Below, piece after piece: positions 7,931 to 16,404 of a DNA stretch of 64,000 nucleotides. Every line of letters begins with the position of its first letter. Position 1 is the stretch's first letter. Below the pieces are notes generated by a model that saw only the letters and a list, made by a program, of their open reading frames with translations, was not told where the DNA came from and did no database searches. The stretch lies in contig NZ_QHJH01000015.1 in assembly GCF_003947455.1 (NCBI RefSeq), forward strand, positions 16,417 through 80,416, in the 5' to 3' direction. This DNA comes from Streptomyces sp. WAC 04229. GTDB lineage: Bacteria > Actinomycetota > Actinomycetes > Streptomycetales > Streptomycetaceae. The translations under genes were made by a program, and so were the position numbers.

Positions 7931-9436
7931 ATGCGTACATGGGGGCCGCTGACGGCGGTGTGCCTCGGGACGTTCATGCTGCTGCTGGACGTGACGATCG
8001 CGGTCGTCGCGCTGCCGGACATGGCCCGGGGGCTGCACGCGTCGCTGAGCGATCTGCAGTGGGTGATGGACGGCTACGCGCTGGCACTGGCGGCGCTGCT
8101 GCTCGGCATGGGGGCCGCCGCCGACGTGCTGGGGCGGCGCCGGGTGCACGTGGCGGGCGTGGTGCTGTTCGCGGCGGCGTCGCTGCTGTGCGGGCTGGCC
8201 ACCGGGCCGGGGATGCTGGTCGCCGCGCGCGGGCTGCAGGGCGTGGGCGCGGCGGCGATGTTCGCCACCACGCTGCCGCTGCTCGGCTCGGTGTACCAGG
8301 GGCGCCGGCGGTCGATGGCGCTCGGCGTGTGGGGCGCGGTCAGCGGTGCCGCGGCGGCCGTGGGGCCGGTGCTCGGCGGGCTGCTCACGGACGGTCCGGG
8401 CTGGCGGTGGATCTTCTGGGTGAACCTGCCGGTGAGCGTGGCGGCGGTCTGGCTCACGCTGCGCGTGGTGCCGGAGTCGCGCGGTGCGCGCGGGCGCCGC
8501 GTGGACTGGGCGGGTACGGCCACGTTCGCGGCGTTCGCGGGTGCGGTGACCTACGGGGCGGTGCGGGCCGGGTCGCACGGCTGGACGGAGGCGGGCACCC
8601 TCGCCTCCTTCGCCCTCGCGGCGGCGGCGCTGGGCGGCTTCGTCGCCGTCGAGCGCCGGGCCGCCGATCCGCTGCTCGATCCGCGGCTGTTCGTGCGGCC
8701 CGCGTTCTCGGGCGTGATGCTGGGTGCGCTGGCCTTCAACGCGGCGGCGTTCGGCGTGATGGCGTACACCTCCATCTGGCTGCAGACGCTGCTCGGGATG
8801 AGCCCGGTGCGCGGCGGGCTGGTGTTCGTGTGGCTGTCGCTGGCGTCGTTCGTGGTGGCCGCGGCGGGCGGGCGGCTGCTGCACGGGGTGCCCGCGCGCT
8901 ACACCATCGGGGGCGGGCTGCTGCTGATCGCGGCGGGGCAGTTCGCCATGGCGTTCCTGGACGCCTCGTCCGGCGCGTCCGCCCTGGTGCCGGGGCTGCT
9001 GCTGGTGGGCGTCGGTACGGGCCTGGTGTCGCCGGGGATCGCGGGCGCCGCGCTGGCGGCGGTGCCGGCGGAGCGGGCCGGGATGGCGGGCGGCGCGGTC
9101 AACACCTTCCGGCAGCTCGGGTACGCGCTCGGCATCGCCGTGTTCGGCACGGTGCTGACCTCGCGGATGACGGACACGCTGCCGCACGACGCGGCGCACG
9201 GTCTGGCGGGCGGTGCGGCGGGCGCCCTGGAGGGCGTGTTCGGCGAGCACGCGCTGCGGGCCGCGTTCGCCTCCGGACTGAACGCCGCGGCGCTGACCGC
9301 GGGCACGGTCGCGGCCGTCGCCGGGGTGCTGGTGCTCGTGCTGGTGCGGGCCGGCCGCGAGAGCCGCGACACGCGCGTGACGGCCGCCGCGGAACCGGCC
9401 GCGGAGAGGGAGCCGGCGACACCGTACCGGCGGTAA
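7931..9436 (+). CDS. MFS drug/metabolite exporter, DHA2-like
   Basis: A 501-residue membrane protein with about 14 predicted helices. An acidic residue in helix 1 (FMLLLDVTIAVVALP) and the loop GAAADVLGRRRVHVAG (motif A) are DHA2-family features. GAVSGAAAAVGPVLGG matches antiporter motif C, so proton-driven export is likely. The start is ATG 7931 with GGGAG upstream. It is divergent from the two-HTH Lrp-type regulator, which probably controls it. The substrate is not predictable; drugs or amino-acid-like metabolites are the usual options. Confidence 0.92.
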   Translation: MRTWGPLTAVCLGTFMLLLDVTIAVVALPDMARGLHASLSDLQWVMDGYALALAALLLGMGAAADVLGRRRVHVAGVVLFAAASLLCGLATGPGMLVAARGLQGVGAAAMFATTLPLLGSVYQGRRRSMALGVWGAVSGAAAAVGPVLGGLLTDGPGWRWIFWVNLPVSVAAVWLTLRVVPESRGARGRRVDWAGTATFAAFAGAVTYGAVRAGSHGWTEAGTLASFALAAAALGGFVAVERRAADPLLDPRLFVRPAFSGVMLGALAFNAAAFGVMAYTSIWLQTLLGMSPVRGGLVFVWLSLASFVVAAAGGRLLHGVPARYTIGGGLLLIAAGQFAMAFLDASSGASALVPGLLLVGVGTGLVSPGIAGAALAAVPAERAGMAGGAVNTFRQLGYALGIAVFGTVLTSRMTDTLPHDAAHGLAGGAAGALEGVFGEHALRAAFASGLNAAALTAGTVAAVAGVLVLVLVRAGRESRDTRVTAAAEPAAEREPATPYRR

Positions 9437-9450
9437 GTGGGTCGTACAGA

Positions 9451-9494
9451 TTCGGTGGAGATTACGCCACCGAAACTTACTCAACCGTCAGGAA
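9451..9494. promoter_or_regulatory. Two dyads upstream of the acyl-CoA ligase
   Basis: TTCGGTGG-N8-CCACCGAA (9451-9474) is a perfect 8-bp inverted repeat 14 bp after the MFS stop. It could end that transcript or be an operator. Right after it, TTACT-N8-AGGAA (9477-9494) is a near-dyad, resembling TetR-type operators seen upstream of actinobacterial fatty-acid genes. The rest of the 212-bp gap (9437-9648) shows no other clear signal. The function is inferred only. Confidence 0.35.
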
Positions 9495-9648
9495 ACTGTC
9501 CGACCCTTCCCCATGTGAGCGTATTTTCTCTCGCTGACCAGCGCGAACATGAGCCCTGCTCGAATTCGGCACCCCTCCCGTCCCCGCTTCGGGTGGGGTA
9601 GCTTTCACCGCGCTGTTCGGGGCTTCATTCCAGAGCGGGGAGCGGGGT

Positions 9649-11475
9649 TTGCGTGAGTTCACCAGTCCTCCCTTGACGTCGGCACCGCCGGTGGGCGGTC
9701 TGGCCGACGTCGTCTTCGAGCATGCCCAGGAGGATCCGGAGCACATCGCTCTGGGGCGCAAGGACGCGGCCGGGCAGTGGCGGGACGTCAGCGCGGGCGC
9801 GTTCCGCGACGAGGTGCTCGCGCTCGCCAAGGGGCTGCTCGCCCAGGGCATCCGCTTCGGCGACCGGGTCGCCATCATGTCCCGCACCCGCTACGAGTGG
9901 ACCCTGTTCGACTTCGCCCTGTGGACGATCGGCGCGCAGGTGGTGCCCATCTACCCGACGTCCTCGGCGGACCAGTGCATGTGGATGCTGTACGACGCCG
10001 AGGTGACGGCCGCGGTCGTGGAGCACGAGGACCACGCGATGACGATCGCCACCGTCATCGACCGGCTGCCGCACCTGCGCGGCCTGTGGCAGCTCGACTC
10101 GGGCGCCGTCCAGGAGCTGTACGACGCGGGGGCGCACCTCGACGACGAGGTCGTCCACCGGCACCGCAAGGCGGTCACGCCCGAGTCGGTCGCCACCATC
10201 ATCTACACCTCCGGCACCACCGGACGGCCCAAGGGCTGTGTCATCTCGCACGGCAACTTCATGTGGGAGGCGGACACCGTCATCGAGCGGTGGGAGCCGG
10301 TGTTCCACTCCAAGAAGGGCGACGAGGCGGCGACCCTGCTGTTCCTGCCGCTCGCCCACGTCTTCGGCCGGATGGTGGAGGTCGCGGCGGTCCGCGGCAA
10401 GGTCCGCTTCGGCCACCAGCCGCAGCTGAACGCCGCGGCCCTGCTGCCCGACCTGGCGGCCTTCAGACCCACGTTCATCCTGGCCGTGCCCTACATCTTC
10501 GAGAAGGTGTTCAACGCGGCCCGGCGCAAGGCCGAGAAGGAAGGCAAGGGCGGCCCCTTCGAGAAGGCCGTCGACGTGGCCGTCAGGTACGCCGACGCGG
10601 TGGAGGCGAAGGCCTGGGGCACCGGGCCGGGGCCGTCCGCGGGACTGCGGATGCAGCACCAGCTGTTCGACAAACTCGTCTACGCCAAGGTGCGGGCGGC
10701 GATGGGCGGACGCATCCGCAACGCCATGTCGGGCGGCTCGGCGATGGACCGGCGGCTGGGTCTGTTCTTCGCGGGCGCGGGCGTGCAGATCTACGAGGGC
10801 TACGGCCTGACCGAGTCCACAGCGGCGGCCACCGCCAACCCGCCCGAGCGCACCCGCTACGGCACCGTCGGCCGCCCCGTCCCCGGCGTCACCGTGCACA
10901 TCGCGGACGACGGCGAGATCTGGCTGAACGGCGAGAACGTCTTCCAGGGCTACCTCAACAACCCGAAGGCCACCGACGAGACCCTGCACGACGGATGGCT
11001 GGGCACCGGCGACCTGGGCGCCCTGGACGAGGACGGCTACCTCACCATCACCGGCCGCAAGAAGGAGATCCTGGTGACCTCCGGCGGCAAGAGCGTCTCC
11101 CCGGGGCTGCTCGAGGAGCGCGTGCGGGACCACCCGCTGATCAACCAGTGCATCGTCGTCGGCAACGACCGCCCCTACGTCGCCGCCCTCATCACCCTGG
11201 ACCAGGAGGCGGTCGAGCACTGGCTGACGATGCGGAACAAGCCGCAGATGCCCCCGGCCGACCTGGTGCACGACTCCGACCTGGAGACGGAGGTGCGGCG
11301 CGCGGTCGTCGCGGCCAACACGCTCGTGTCGCAGGCCGAGTCGATCCGCACCTTCCGCATCCTCGCCCAGCCGTTCACCGAGGAGCACGGCCTGCTCACG
11401 CCTTCGCTGAAACTGAAGCGCAAGGCCATCGAGAAGGCCTACGGTGCCGAGGTCGCGGCCCTTTACACGGCGTGA
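9649..11475 (+). CDS. Long-chain fatty-acid-CoA ligase (AMP-forming)
   Basis: A 608-residue adenylate-forming enzyme. The P-loop is YTSGTTGRPKG. The A5 motif is YEGYGLTESTAA, A7 is DGWLGTGDLG, and the hinge/lysine region is TGRKKEILVTSGGKSVSP. It activates long-chain fatty acids to acyl-CoA through acyl-AMP. The start is uncertain. The TTG at 9649 follows GGGGAGCGGGG and is the only good candidate, because the GTG at 9653 is out of frame and soon stops. Two dyads lie upstream. The aldo/keto reductase follows after 83 bp and need not be in the same operon. Confidence 0.93.
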   Translation: MREFTSPPLTSAPPVGGLADVVFEHAQEDPEHIALGRKDAAGQWRDVSAGAFRDEVLALAKGLLAQGIRFGDRVAIMSRTRYEWTLFDFALWTIGAQVVPIYPTSSADQCMWMLYDAEVTAAVVEHEDHAMTIATVIDRLPHLRGLWQLDSGAVQELYDAGAHLDDEVVHRHRKAVTPESVATIIYTSGTTGRPKGCVISHGNFMWEADTVIERWEPVFHSKKGDEAATLLFLPLAHVFGRMVEVAAVRGKVRFGHQPQLNAAALLPDLAAFRPTFILAVPYIFEKVFNAARRKAEKEGKGGPFEKAVDVAVRYADAVEAKAWGTGPGPSAGLRMQHQLFDKLVYAKVRAAMGGRIRNAMSGGSAMDRRLGLFFAGAGVQIYEGYGLTESTAAATANPPERTRYGTVGRPVPGVTVHIADDGEIWLNGENVFQGYLNNPKATDETLHDGWLGTGDLGALDEDGYLTITGRKKEILVTSGGKSVSPGLLEERVRDHPLINQCIVVGNDRPYVAALITLDQEAVEHWLTMRNKPQMPPADLVHDSDLETEVRRAVVAANTLVSQAESIRTFRILAQPFTEEHGLLTPSLKLKRKAIEKAYGAEVAALYTA

Positions 11476-11558
11476 GTTCCACGGTCAGGAATGCGCGAGG
11501 GCTCGTGATCGTTGACGATATGAGTACCACCTGACGACAACCGAAGGATCAAGAGCTC

Positions 11559-12392
11559 GTGAGCAGCAAGGTCCCCCCGATCATCCTGAACAACGGCGTC
11601 GAGATGCCCCAGCTGGGCTTCGGCGTCTGGCAGGTGCCGGACGACGAGGCGGAGACCGCCGTGGTCCAGGCGCTGGAGGCCGGGTACCGCAGCATCGACA
11701 CCGCGGCGATCTACGGCAATGAAGAGGGCACCGGCAGGGCACTCGCCGCCTCCGGCGTGGCCCGCGAGGATCTCTTCGTCACCACCAAGCTCTGGAACAG
11801 CGAGCAGGGGTACGACTCGACCCTCCGCGCCTTCGACGCCTCACTGGCGAAGCTGGGCCTGGAGTACCTGGACCTCTACCTGATCCACTGGCCCGTACCG
11901 GCCAAGGACCGGTACGTCGACACGTACAAGGCGTTCGAGAAGCTGCTCGCCGACGGGCGGGTGCGGGCCATCGGCGTCTCCAACTTCCTGCCGGAGCACC
12001 TGGAGAGGCTCACCGGCGAGACGTCGGTCGTCCCGGCCGTCAACCAGATCGAGCTGCACCCGCACCTTCAGCAGCACGCCTCCCGCGAGGTCCACGCGGA
12101 GCAGGGCATCGCCACCGAGGCGTGGTCCCCGCTCGGCTCCGGCAAGGGGATTCTGGAGATCCCGGCGATCGTGGCCATCGCCCAGAAGCACAACCGCACG
12201 CCGGCCCAGGTCGTGCTGCGCTGGCACCTCCAGCTCGGCAACGTGGTGATCCCGAAGTCCGTGACGCCGTCGCGGATCAAGGAGAACATCGACGTGTTCG
12301 GCTTCACCCTGGACACCGAGGACCTGGCGGCGATCAGTGCGCTGAACGAGGACCGGCGTCTGGGTCCGGACCCGGCGGAGGTCGACTCCTGA
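11559..12392 (+). CDS. Aldo/keto reductase (AKR5-like, 2,5-diketo-D-gluconate reductase group)
   Basis: A 277-residue TIM-barrel NADPH-dependent reductase. The catalytic tetrad is visible: Asp and Tyr in SIDTAAIYGNEEG, Lys in VTTKLW, and His in YLIHWP. The C-terminal IPKSVTPSRIKEN loop binds NADPH. AKR5 enzymes reduce diverse carbonyls; 2,5-diketogluconate is the textbook substrate, but the actual one here is unknown. The GTG at 11559 is chosen from the conserved start; an AAGGA lies about 11 nt upstream. The gene ends just before a strong perfect hairpin. Confidence 0.92.
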   Translation: MSSKVPPIILNNGVEMPQLGFGVWQVPDDEAETAVVQALEAGYRSIDTAAIYGNEEGTGRALAASGVAREDLFVTTKLWNSEQGYDSTLRAFDASLAKLGLEYLDLYLIHWPVPAKDRYVDTYKAFEKLLADGRVRAIGVSNFLPEHLERLTGETSVVPAVNQIELHPHLQQHASREVHAEQGIATEAWSPLGSGKGILEIPAIVAIAQKHNRTPAQVVLRWHLQLGNVVIPKSVTPSRIKENIDVFGFTLDTEDLAAISALNEDRRLGPDPAEVDS

Positions 12393-12410
12393 GCGGCGCC
12401 TGAGCGTCGG

Positions 12411-12450
12411 ACAGGAGGGGAGGGGCCCGGCCGGGCCCCTCCCCTCCTGT
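12411..12450. terminator. Perfect 20-bp inverted repeat, bidirectional terminator
   Basis: The 20 bases from 12411 are followed at once by their exact reverse complement (12431-12450). It lies between the aldo/keto reductase stop and the convergent SDR pseudogene stop, which shares base 12450. Very stable GC hairpins without a U-tract are the usual Streptomyces terminators. Confidence 0.8.
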
Positions 12451-13080
12451 CAGTTGGGCTGCCCCAGCGGACGTACGACCACCGTGTTGACGTCGACGCC
12501 GGCCGGCTGGGTGGTGGCCCAGACGATCGAGTCGGCGATCTGGTCGGCGGTGAGCAGGTCGCCGGGCGGCAGACCGCCGGTCGCCTCCCAGAACGGAGAT
12601 GTTGCCCGGCGTGTGCACGAACCCGGCGACGCTGCCGACCAGCACGATCCGCCCGCGCTGCTGATCAGGGCGTCGATCGACGCCCTGATCAGCAGCGCGG
12701 GTCCGAGCACGTTGGTCAGCACCATCTCCGTCCAGCCCTCGGGGTCGCCCTCGGCCACCGAGTCGTGGGTGGCGAACCCCGCGTTGGCGACCACCGTGTC
12801 GAGGCGGCCGAACTCCTTGAGCGTCGCTTCGACGGCGGAGGCCACCTGGGTGTGGTCGGCGGCGTTGCCGACCAGGGTCAGCAGGCCCTCGGGGTCGCCG
12901 AGTTCGCCGGCGAACGCGCGCAGCCTCGCCTCCCCGCGCCCGGTGACGGCCACCCGGTGCCCCGCGTCCAGCAGCCGCCGGGCGACGGCGGCTCCGATAC
13001 CTCCCCCACCTCTCGGCTTCGCTCGAGCCGGGGGGACCCCCATCGCCGCCGGTGATGAGCGCGACCGGTGCGTCGGTCGT
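12450..13080 (-). pseudogene. Broken short-chain dehydrogenase/reductase (SDR) gene
   Basis: SDR sequence is split over frames. TTDAPVALITGG (near 13050-13080) is followed by a hairpin repeat inserted inside the glycine-rich TGxxxGIG motif. The frame then shifts into GIGAAVARRLLDAGHRVAVT and continues through VVANAGFATHDS to PALLIRASIDALI. A further 1-nt shift puts GRIVLVGSVAGFVHTPGN in another frame. That text then joins directly to TSPFWEATGGLPPGD in the previous frame, so roughly 35-40 codons including the catalytic YxxxK are missing. The expected start codon is ACG (13080-13078) behind AAGGGGGA. Four independent lesions make a functional enzyme very unlikely. The intact form would be an NAD(P)H oxidoreductase. 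Confidence 0.85.
13000..13042. repeat. Small hairpin-forming repeat inserted in the SDR gene
   Basis: A 43-bp imperfect palindrome. On the minus strand the core is CTCGAGCGAAGCCGAG, flanked by runs of C and G that pair. It interrupts the SDR glycine motif between the codons for ITGG and GIGAA. From memory, near-identical hairpins occur in many copies between Streptomyces genes. I see only this copy in the window. Confidence 0.6.
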
Positions 13081-13153
13081 GGTTCCCCCTTGTGTCTGTG
13101 CCCGGGTGTCTGTGCCCGTCTGTCCGCGCAGGCACCTCTTCCGGACGGAGGGG

Positions 13154-13184
13154 AGTCCATCACTTGGAGCGCTCTCGAAGTCAA
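13154..13184 (-). promoter_or_regulatory. MerR-type promoter with 19-bp spacer upstream of the SDR pseudogene
   Basis: On the minus strand, TTGACT (13184-13179) and TGGACT (13159-13154) are separated by 19 bp. The near-perfect 20-bp dyad 13162-13181 (ACTTCGAG-AGCG-CTCCAAGT) overlaps the -35 element and fills most of the spacer. Long-spacer promoters with such dyads are the hallmark of MerR-family activators. It points at the dead SDR gene. No merR gene lies nearby. Confidence 0.6.
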
Positions 13185-13204
13185 GGGCCCGGCACCGCGG
13201 CCTT

Positions 13205-14125
13205 TCAGACCGGCCGTACCGCCGTGTACACGGTGTGCGCCACCAGCACGAACACGTCCTGCCGCCGGTGCACACTCCCCTCGTCCCCGGGGTCGAGCAG
13301 TCGGTCCAGGGTGTCCCGGTCCACGGCGTCCAGACCGTCGCCGACCCGCTCGCGGAGCCGGGAGAGGGAGGACGCCGCGTAGTCGCGGGCCGCGTCGGAG
13401 AGGGGCGCGGGCAGGTCGAGGAGGAAGCTGCGGGTGCCGGTGGGCTTCAGGCCGGCGGCGGCCAGCAGCGCGGGCCAGTCCTCCGTCTCGGGCACGGAGC
13501 CGGGCAGGTTCGCGCGCATCTCGGCGAAGAAGTCCTCCTCCACGGCGTGGATCCTGGCCTGGAGCCCGGGACGCCCGAACCCGATGTCGCGGGGGAGGAA
13601 CCGGGCGGGCAGTCCGCCCTCCAGGATCGCCAGCGTGCCGCCGGGCGTGAGATACCCGCCGAGGGCGGCGAGGGCGGCGCGCTGGTCGCCGAGGTGGTGC
13701 AGGCTCTGGCTCGCCCACATCAGGTCGGCCGGGTACTCCAGCTCGCCCAGGGCACCGGGCAGGTCGCCGGTGAGGGTACCGAAGCGGTCGGCGACACCGA
13801 GCCGGGCGGCCCGGTCCCGGGCCCGTTCCAGCAGCGGACCGGCGCCGTCGGCGGCGACGACGCGGGCGCCGGGGAAGACGTCGGCGAACAGGCAGGAGAC
13901 GACGCCCGGTCCGCTTCCGACGTCGACGACCAGGCCGGGGTCCGTCACGTCCCGCGCCAGCCAGCTCAAGGCCTGCCGGTACAGCGGCGTGTACAGCTCG
14001 GCCTGCGCCTCCAGCATCGGGGCCATCTCGGCCCAGTCCAGGTCGGTGTGGTCGTGTCCGGTTCCGTGGCCGTGGCCGTGCCCGTGCGCGGAACCGTGCT
14101 CGTCGTGGTGGTGGTCGTGCGCCAT
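13205..14125 (-). CDS. Class I SAM-dependent methyltransferase with histidine-rich N-terminus
   Basis: A 306-residue methyltransferase. Motif I is VVDVGSGPGVVSCLFAD (residues about 70-86); ADLMWASQSLHHL and TLAILEGG follow as later motifs. Residues 1-28 are exceptional, with 13 His among Asp/Gly (MAHDHHHDEHGSAHGHGHG), a likely metal-binding tail. The ATG at 14125 has GGGAGG 9 nt upstream. The frame is open to 14260, but that part looks non-coding. The substrate is unknown. A dyad at 14181-14196 lies in its promoter region. Confidence 0.85.
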   Translation of the reverse strand: MAHDHHHDEHGSAHGHGHGHGTGHDHTDLDWAEMAPMLEAQAELYTPLYRQALSWLARDVTDPGLVVDVGSGPGVVSCLFADVFPGARVVAADGAGPLLERARDRAARLGVADRFGTLTGDLPGALGELEYPADLMWASQSLHHLGDQRAALAALGGYLTPGGTLAILEGGLPARFLPRDIGFGRPGLQARIHAVEEDFFAEMRANLPGSVPETEDWPALLAAAGLKPTGTRSFLLDLPAPLSDAARDYAASSLSRLRERVGDGLDAVDRDTLDRLLDPGDEGSVHRRQDVFVLVAHTVYTAVRPV

Positions 14126-14180
14126 GCTGGTCAGCCTCCCGTTCGCGATGACCTCAGGGTGCGACGACTCACCCCGTTCG

Positions 14181-14196
14181 GGCAAACAATGTTGCC
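14181..14196. promoter_or_regulatory. GGCAA...TTGCC dyad upstream of the His-rich methyltransferase
   Basis: GGCAAACAATGTTGCC is a 16-bp imperfect palindrome in an AT-rich patch, followed by TTGC-N7-GCAA (14192-14206). It is 55 bp upstream of the methyltransferase start. Streptomyces metal-responsive Fur-family regulators use AT-rich or TTGC-type dyads. A metal operator would fit the His-rich protein, but this is inference. Confidence 0.35.
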
Positions 14197-14276
14197 GGTC
14201 CCGCAAAAATGTGGAGGCCGCCGGGGCCCGGCCCGCAAGGACCGGACCCCGGTGACTCACCCGTGGGGGAAGCCGC

Positions 14277-15995
14277 TCACGACAGCGGCGGGTAGGCGTT
14301 CTTCATCAGCTCCTGGAACTGCGCGGAGAACCAGTGCCCGGAGACCGGGGCGTTACCCAGCGCGCCCGAGGGGCTGTTGCCGTTGCGCGCGTTGCCCTCG
14401 TAGGTCGGGTCGCACATCCGGTCGAAGCCCTTGCCCTCGTCGTTCGGGATCTCCTCGCTCGCTCCGTCCGACTCGCCCGGGGGCTTCATCCAGACGTACG
14501 CGTCGATCCCCGCGGCGGGACTGGCCTTCGGTCGTTCGCCGAGGCCGGCTCCGGACTGGTTGCACCAGTTCCCGAGGTGGATGCGGCGGTCGTAGCGTCC
14601 GCCGTTCACGTAGGTGTCCACGTTGGTCGTGGCACCCGGACCGGTGGGCCGGGCAGTGCCGCCCCAGCCGTTGCGCGAGGTGTCGATCAGCATGCCGAGG
14701 TTCTGGTCGAAGCCGATCGAGACCAGCTTGTCGCGCATGGCCTGGGCGTAGGACAGCTCGTCGGTGTAGCGGTTCCAGTCGACCCACTTGGACTGGCGCA
14801 CGGACGTCCCGTTCACCGAGTCCGTGATCTTGAAGTTGTCCTCCTTCAGAGCGCTGTAGTTGGCGGTGTTGACGATGAAGCCGTGCACGTCGCCGACGGT
14901 CGCGCCCTCGGTGGTGGCCGCGGTCTTGAACATGTCGGCGGAGGCACCGAAGTTGTCGTCCCAGCCGAGCCAGCCGTGGTGGCCGGCGTCGACGTAGTTG
15001 TAGACGTTGCCGATGTCGCCGAGCTTGTTCAGGGCGTAGCCGACGCCCTTCTGGTAGTTGCCGTTGGCCTTCATCACGTCGCAGTTCGGCGTGGCGGTCG
15101 GCCGGCCGCTGACGTTGGTGACCAGGTTGGGCAGGGAGTCGATCTCGACCGTGGTGACGATCCTCAGACCCGCGTACTTCGGGTCGGCGAGGATCTCGGC
15201 GATCGGGTCGATGTACTGCGTCTTGTACTTGTCGATCTCCGTCGGGCCCAGTTCGCCGTTGGAGGCGAGGGCGGCGCAGTCACGGCCGGGCAGGTTGTAG
15301 ATGACGAGCTGGACGGCGAGTTCGCCGGAGCCCTTCTGCGTCAGCGCCTCGTCGAGGTGATCGCGCAGACCCATGCCGCCGTTCACGCCGTTGATGGCGG
15401 CGATCCGGTCGAGCCACACACCGGTGGGCTGGTTCGCGATCCGGGAGCCGCCCGGTTCGGCGGCCGCCTTCGCGGACCACTCGGGGTTCACGTAGACCTT
15501 GGCGCCGTCGTAGGGGTTGTTCACCCGGTCGGACGGTCCGGTCGGGTCGGTCGGGTCCGGCGGATCGGTCGGGCCGCCGTCGACGTTGCAGGTCACGCCG
15601 TTGAGGGTGAAGGTGGCCGGGACCGCGTTGGTACCGCTGTAGGTGGCCTGGAAGCCGAAGCTGGCCGAACCGCCCGTGGCGAGGGTGCCGTTGTACGACT
15701 CGCTGGCCGCGGTGACGGCGGCACCGCTCTGGCTGACCTTCGCGTTCCAGCCGCCTGTGACCTTCTGGCTGCCGGCGTAGGTCCATCCCAGCGACCAGTT
15801 CGAGGTGGCGGCACCGTTGTTGGTGACGGTCACGGCGGCGGTGAAGCCGCTTCCCCAGTCGTTCTGCACCTTGTAGTCGACGGTACAGGCGGCGGCCGCG
15901 GCTCCGGCGCTCGCGGAGTGGGCGGCCAGCGCCGTGCCGGAGGCGCCGGCGACCAGCGTCAGGGCAGCGAGCATCGCGGTTCTGGTACGGGTCAT
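14277..15995 (-). CDS. Secreted cellobiohydrolase, CBM2 + GH6
   Basis: A 572-residue secreted cellulase. The signal peptide ends near residue 36 (SASAGAAAAA). A CBM2 cellulose-binding domain spans about 37-138. A Pro/Asp/Thr linker (TDPPDPTDPTGP) leads to a GH6 catalytic domain, about 155-572. GH6 landmarks are the acidic VTTVEIDSLPNLV strand, DAGHHGWLGWDDN, MLIDTSRNGWGG and VWMKPPGESDG. GH6 enzymes of this size cut cellobiose from non-reducing chain ends by inversion. The ATG at 15995 follows AAGGAA. It is divergent from the GH48 gene, and the two probably act together on crystalline cellulose. The leader region is long (about 300 bp to the nearest operator-like box). Confidence 0.94.
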   Translation of the reverse strand: MTRTRTAMLAALTLVAGASGTALAAHSASAGAAAAACTVDYKVQNDWGSGFTAAVTVTNNGAATSNWSLGWTYAGSQKVTGGWNAKVSQSGAAVTAASESYNGTLATGGSASFGFQATYSGTNAVPATFTLNGVTCNVDGGPTDPPDPTDPTGPSDRVNNPYDGAKVYVNPEWSAKAAAEPGGSRIANQPTGVWLDRIAAINGVNGGMGLRDHLDEALTQKGSGELAVQLVIYNLPGRDCAALASNGELGPTEIDKYKTQYIDPIAEILADPKYAGLRIVTTVEIDSLPNLVTNVSGRPTATPNCDVMKANGNYQKGVGYALNKLGDIGNVYNYVDAGHHGWLGWDDNFGASADMFKTAATTEGATVGDVHGFIVNTANYSALKEDNFKITDSVNGTSVRQSKWVDWNRYTDELSYAQAMRDKLVSIGFDQNLGMLIDTSRNGWGGTARPTGPGATTNVDTYVNGGRYDRRIHLGNWCNQSGAGLGERPKASPAAGIDAYVWMKPPGESDGASEEIPNDEGKGFDRMCDPTYEGNARNGNSPSGALGNAPVSGHWFSAQFQELMKNAYPPLS

Positions 15996-16290
15996 GAGTG
16001 CGGGTTCCTTCTTTCGTGGGGGTGCGGGTGCTGTCGTCCGGGGCCGCGCGTCCATCGGCGCGGTCCGCTGCCGATCGGCATGGGGGTGCCGTCGTGATCG
16101 AAGGTCAGGAACAGCCCCCGGGCACGGTGCGGGAGCCCGGGGTGGGTGCGGGCCGGCGGACCGGCCGAAGACGCGTGGGAGGACAGGCCGCGGCTGCGGC
16201 TAAAAGTCCTGAACGCGGAAGGTGGAGCGGGGGGTGTCGCATGAGCGACTCCTTGCAGCTCGGGCACGCCGTGACGGACGCGCCGACTGA

Positions 16291-16304
16291 TGGAACCGCT
16301 CCCA
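16291..16304. promoter_or_regulatory. Imperfect CebR-type box near the GH6 side
   Basis: TGGAACCGCTCCCA matches the CebR operator TGGGAGCGCTCCCA at 12 of 14 positions. It shares the 16-bp stretch CGCTCCCACTGGTTCA with the perfect box at 16433. It lies 296 bp from the GH6 start. The 514-bp divergent region 15996-16509 holds these two boxes and the GH48 promoter. I see no convincing GH6 promoter. Confidence 0.6.
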
Positions 16305-16404
16305 CTGGTTCAGCGAAGGTAGCGCCAAGTGACGGCAAAGAACAGAGGAGTTACCGACTTTCTCGCCGCTCGACCTGTCGAATCTTTTCGACTCTTCACG
16401 CATC

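Noticed and set aside
12450..13080. Treating the SDR frame breaks as sequencing errors
   Set aside because: An inserted repeat, a missing segment and a lost start codon cannot all be base-call errors. A single 1-nt shift alone could have been.
13092..13118. Tandem GTGTCTGTGCCCG (two copies, 14-bp period)
   Set aside because: Only two copies in the leader of a dead gene, with no dyad or coding role seen. Probably a slippage product.
15996..16290. Search for a GH6 promoter on the minus strand
   Set aside because: No TTGACN/TANNNT pair with 16-19 bp spacing was convincing, so none was annotated.
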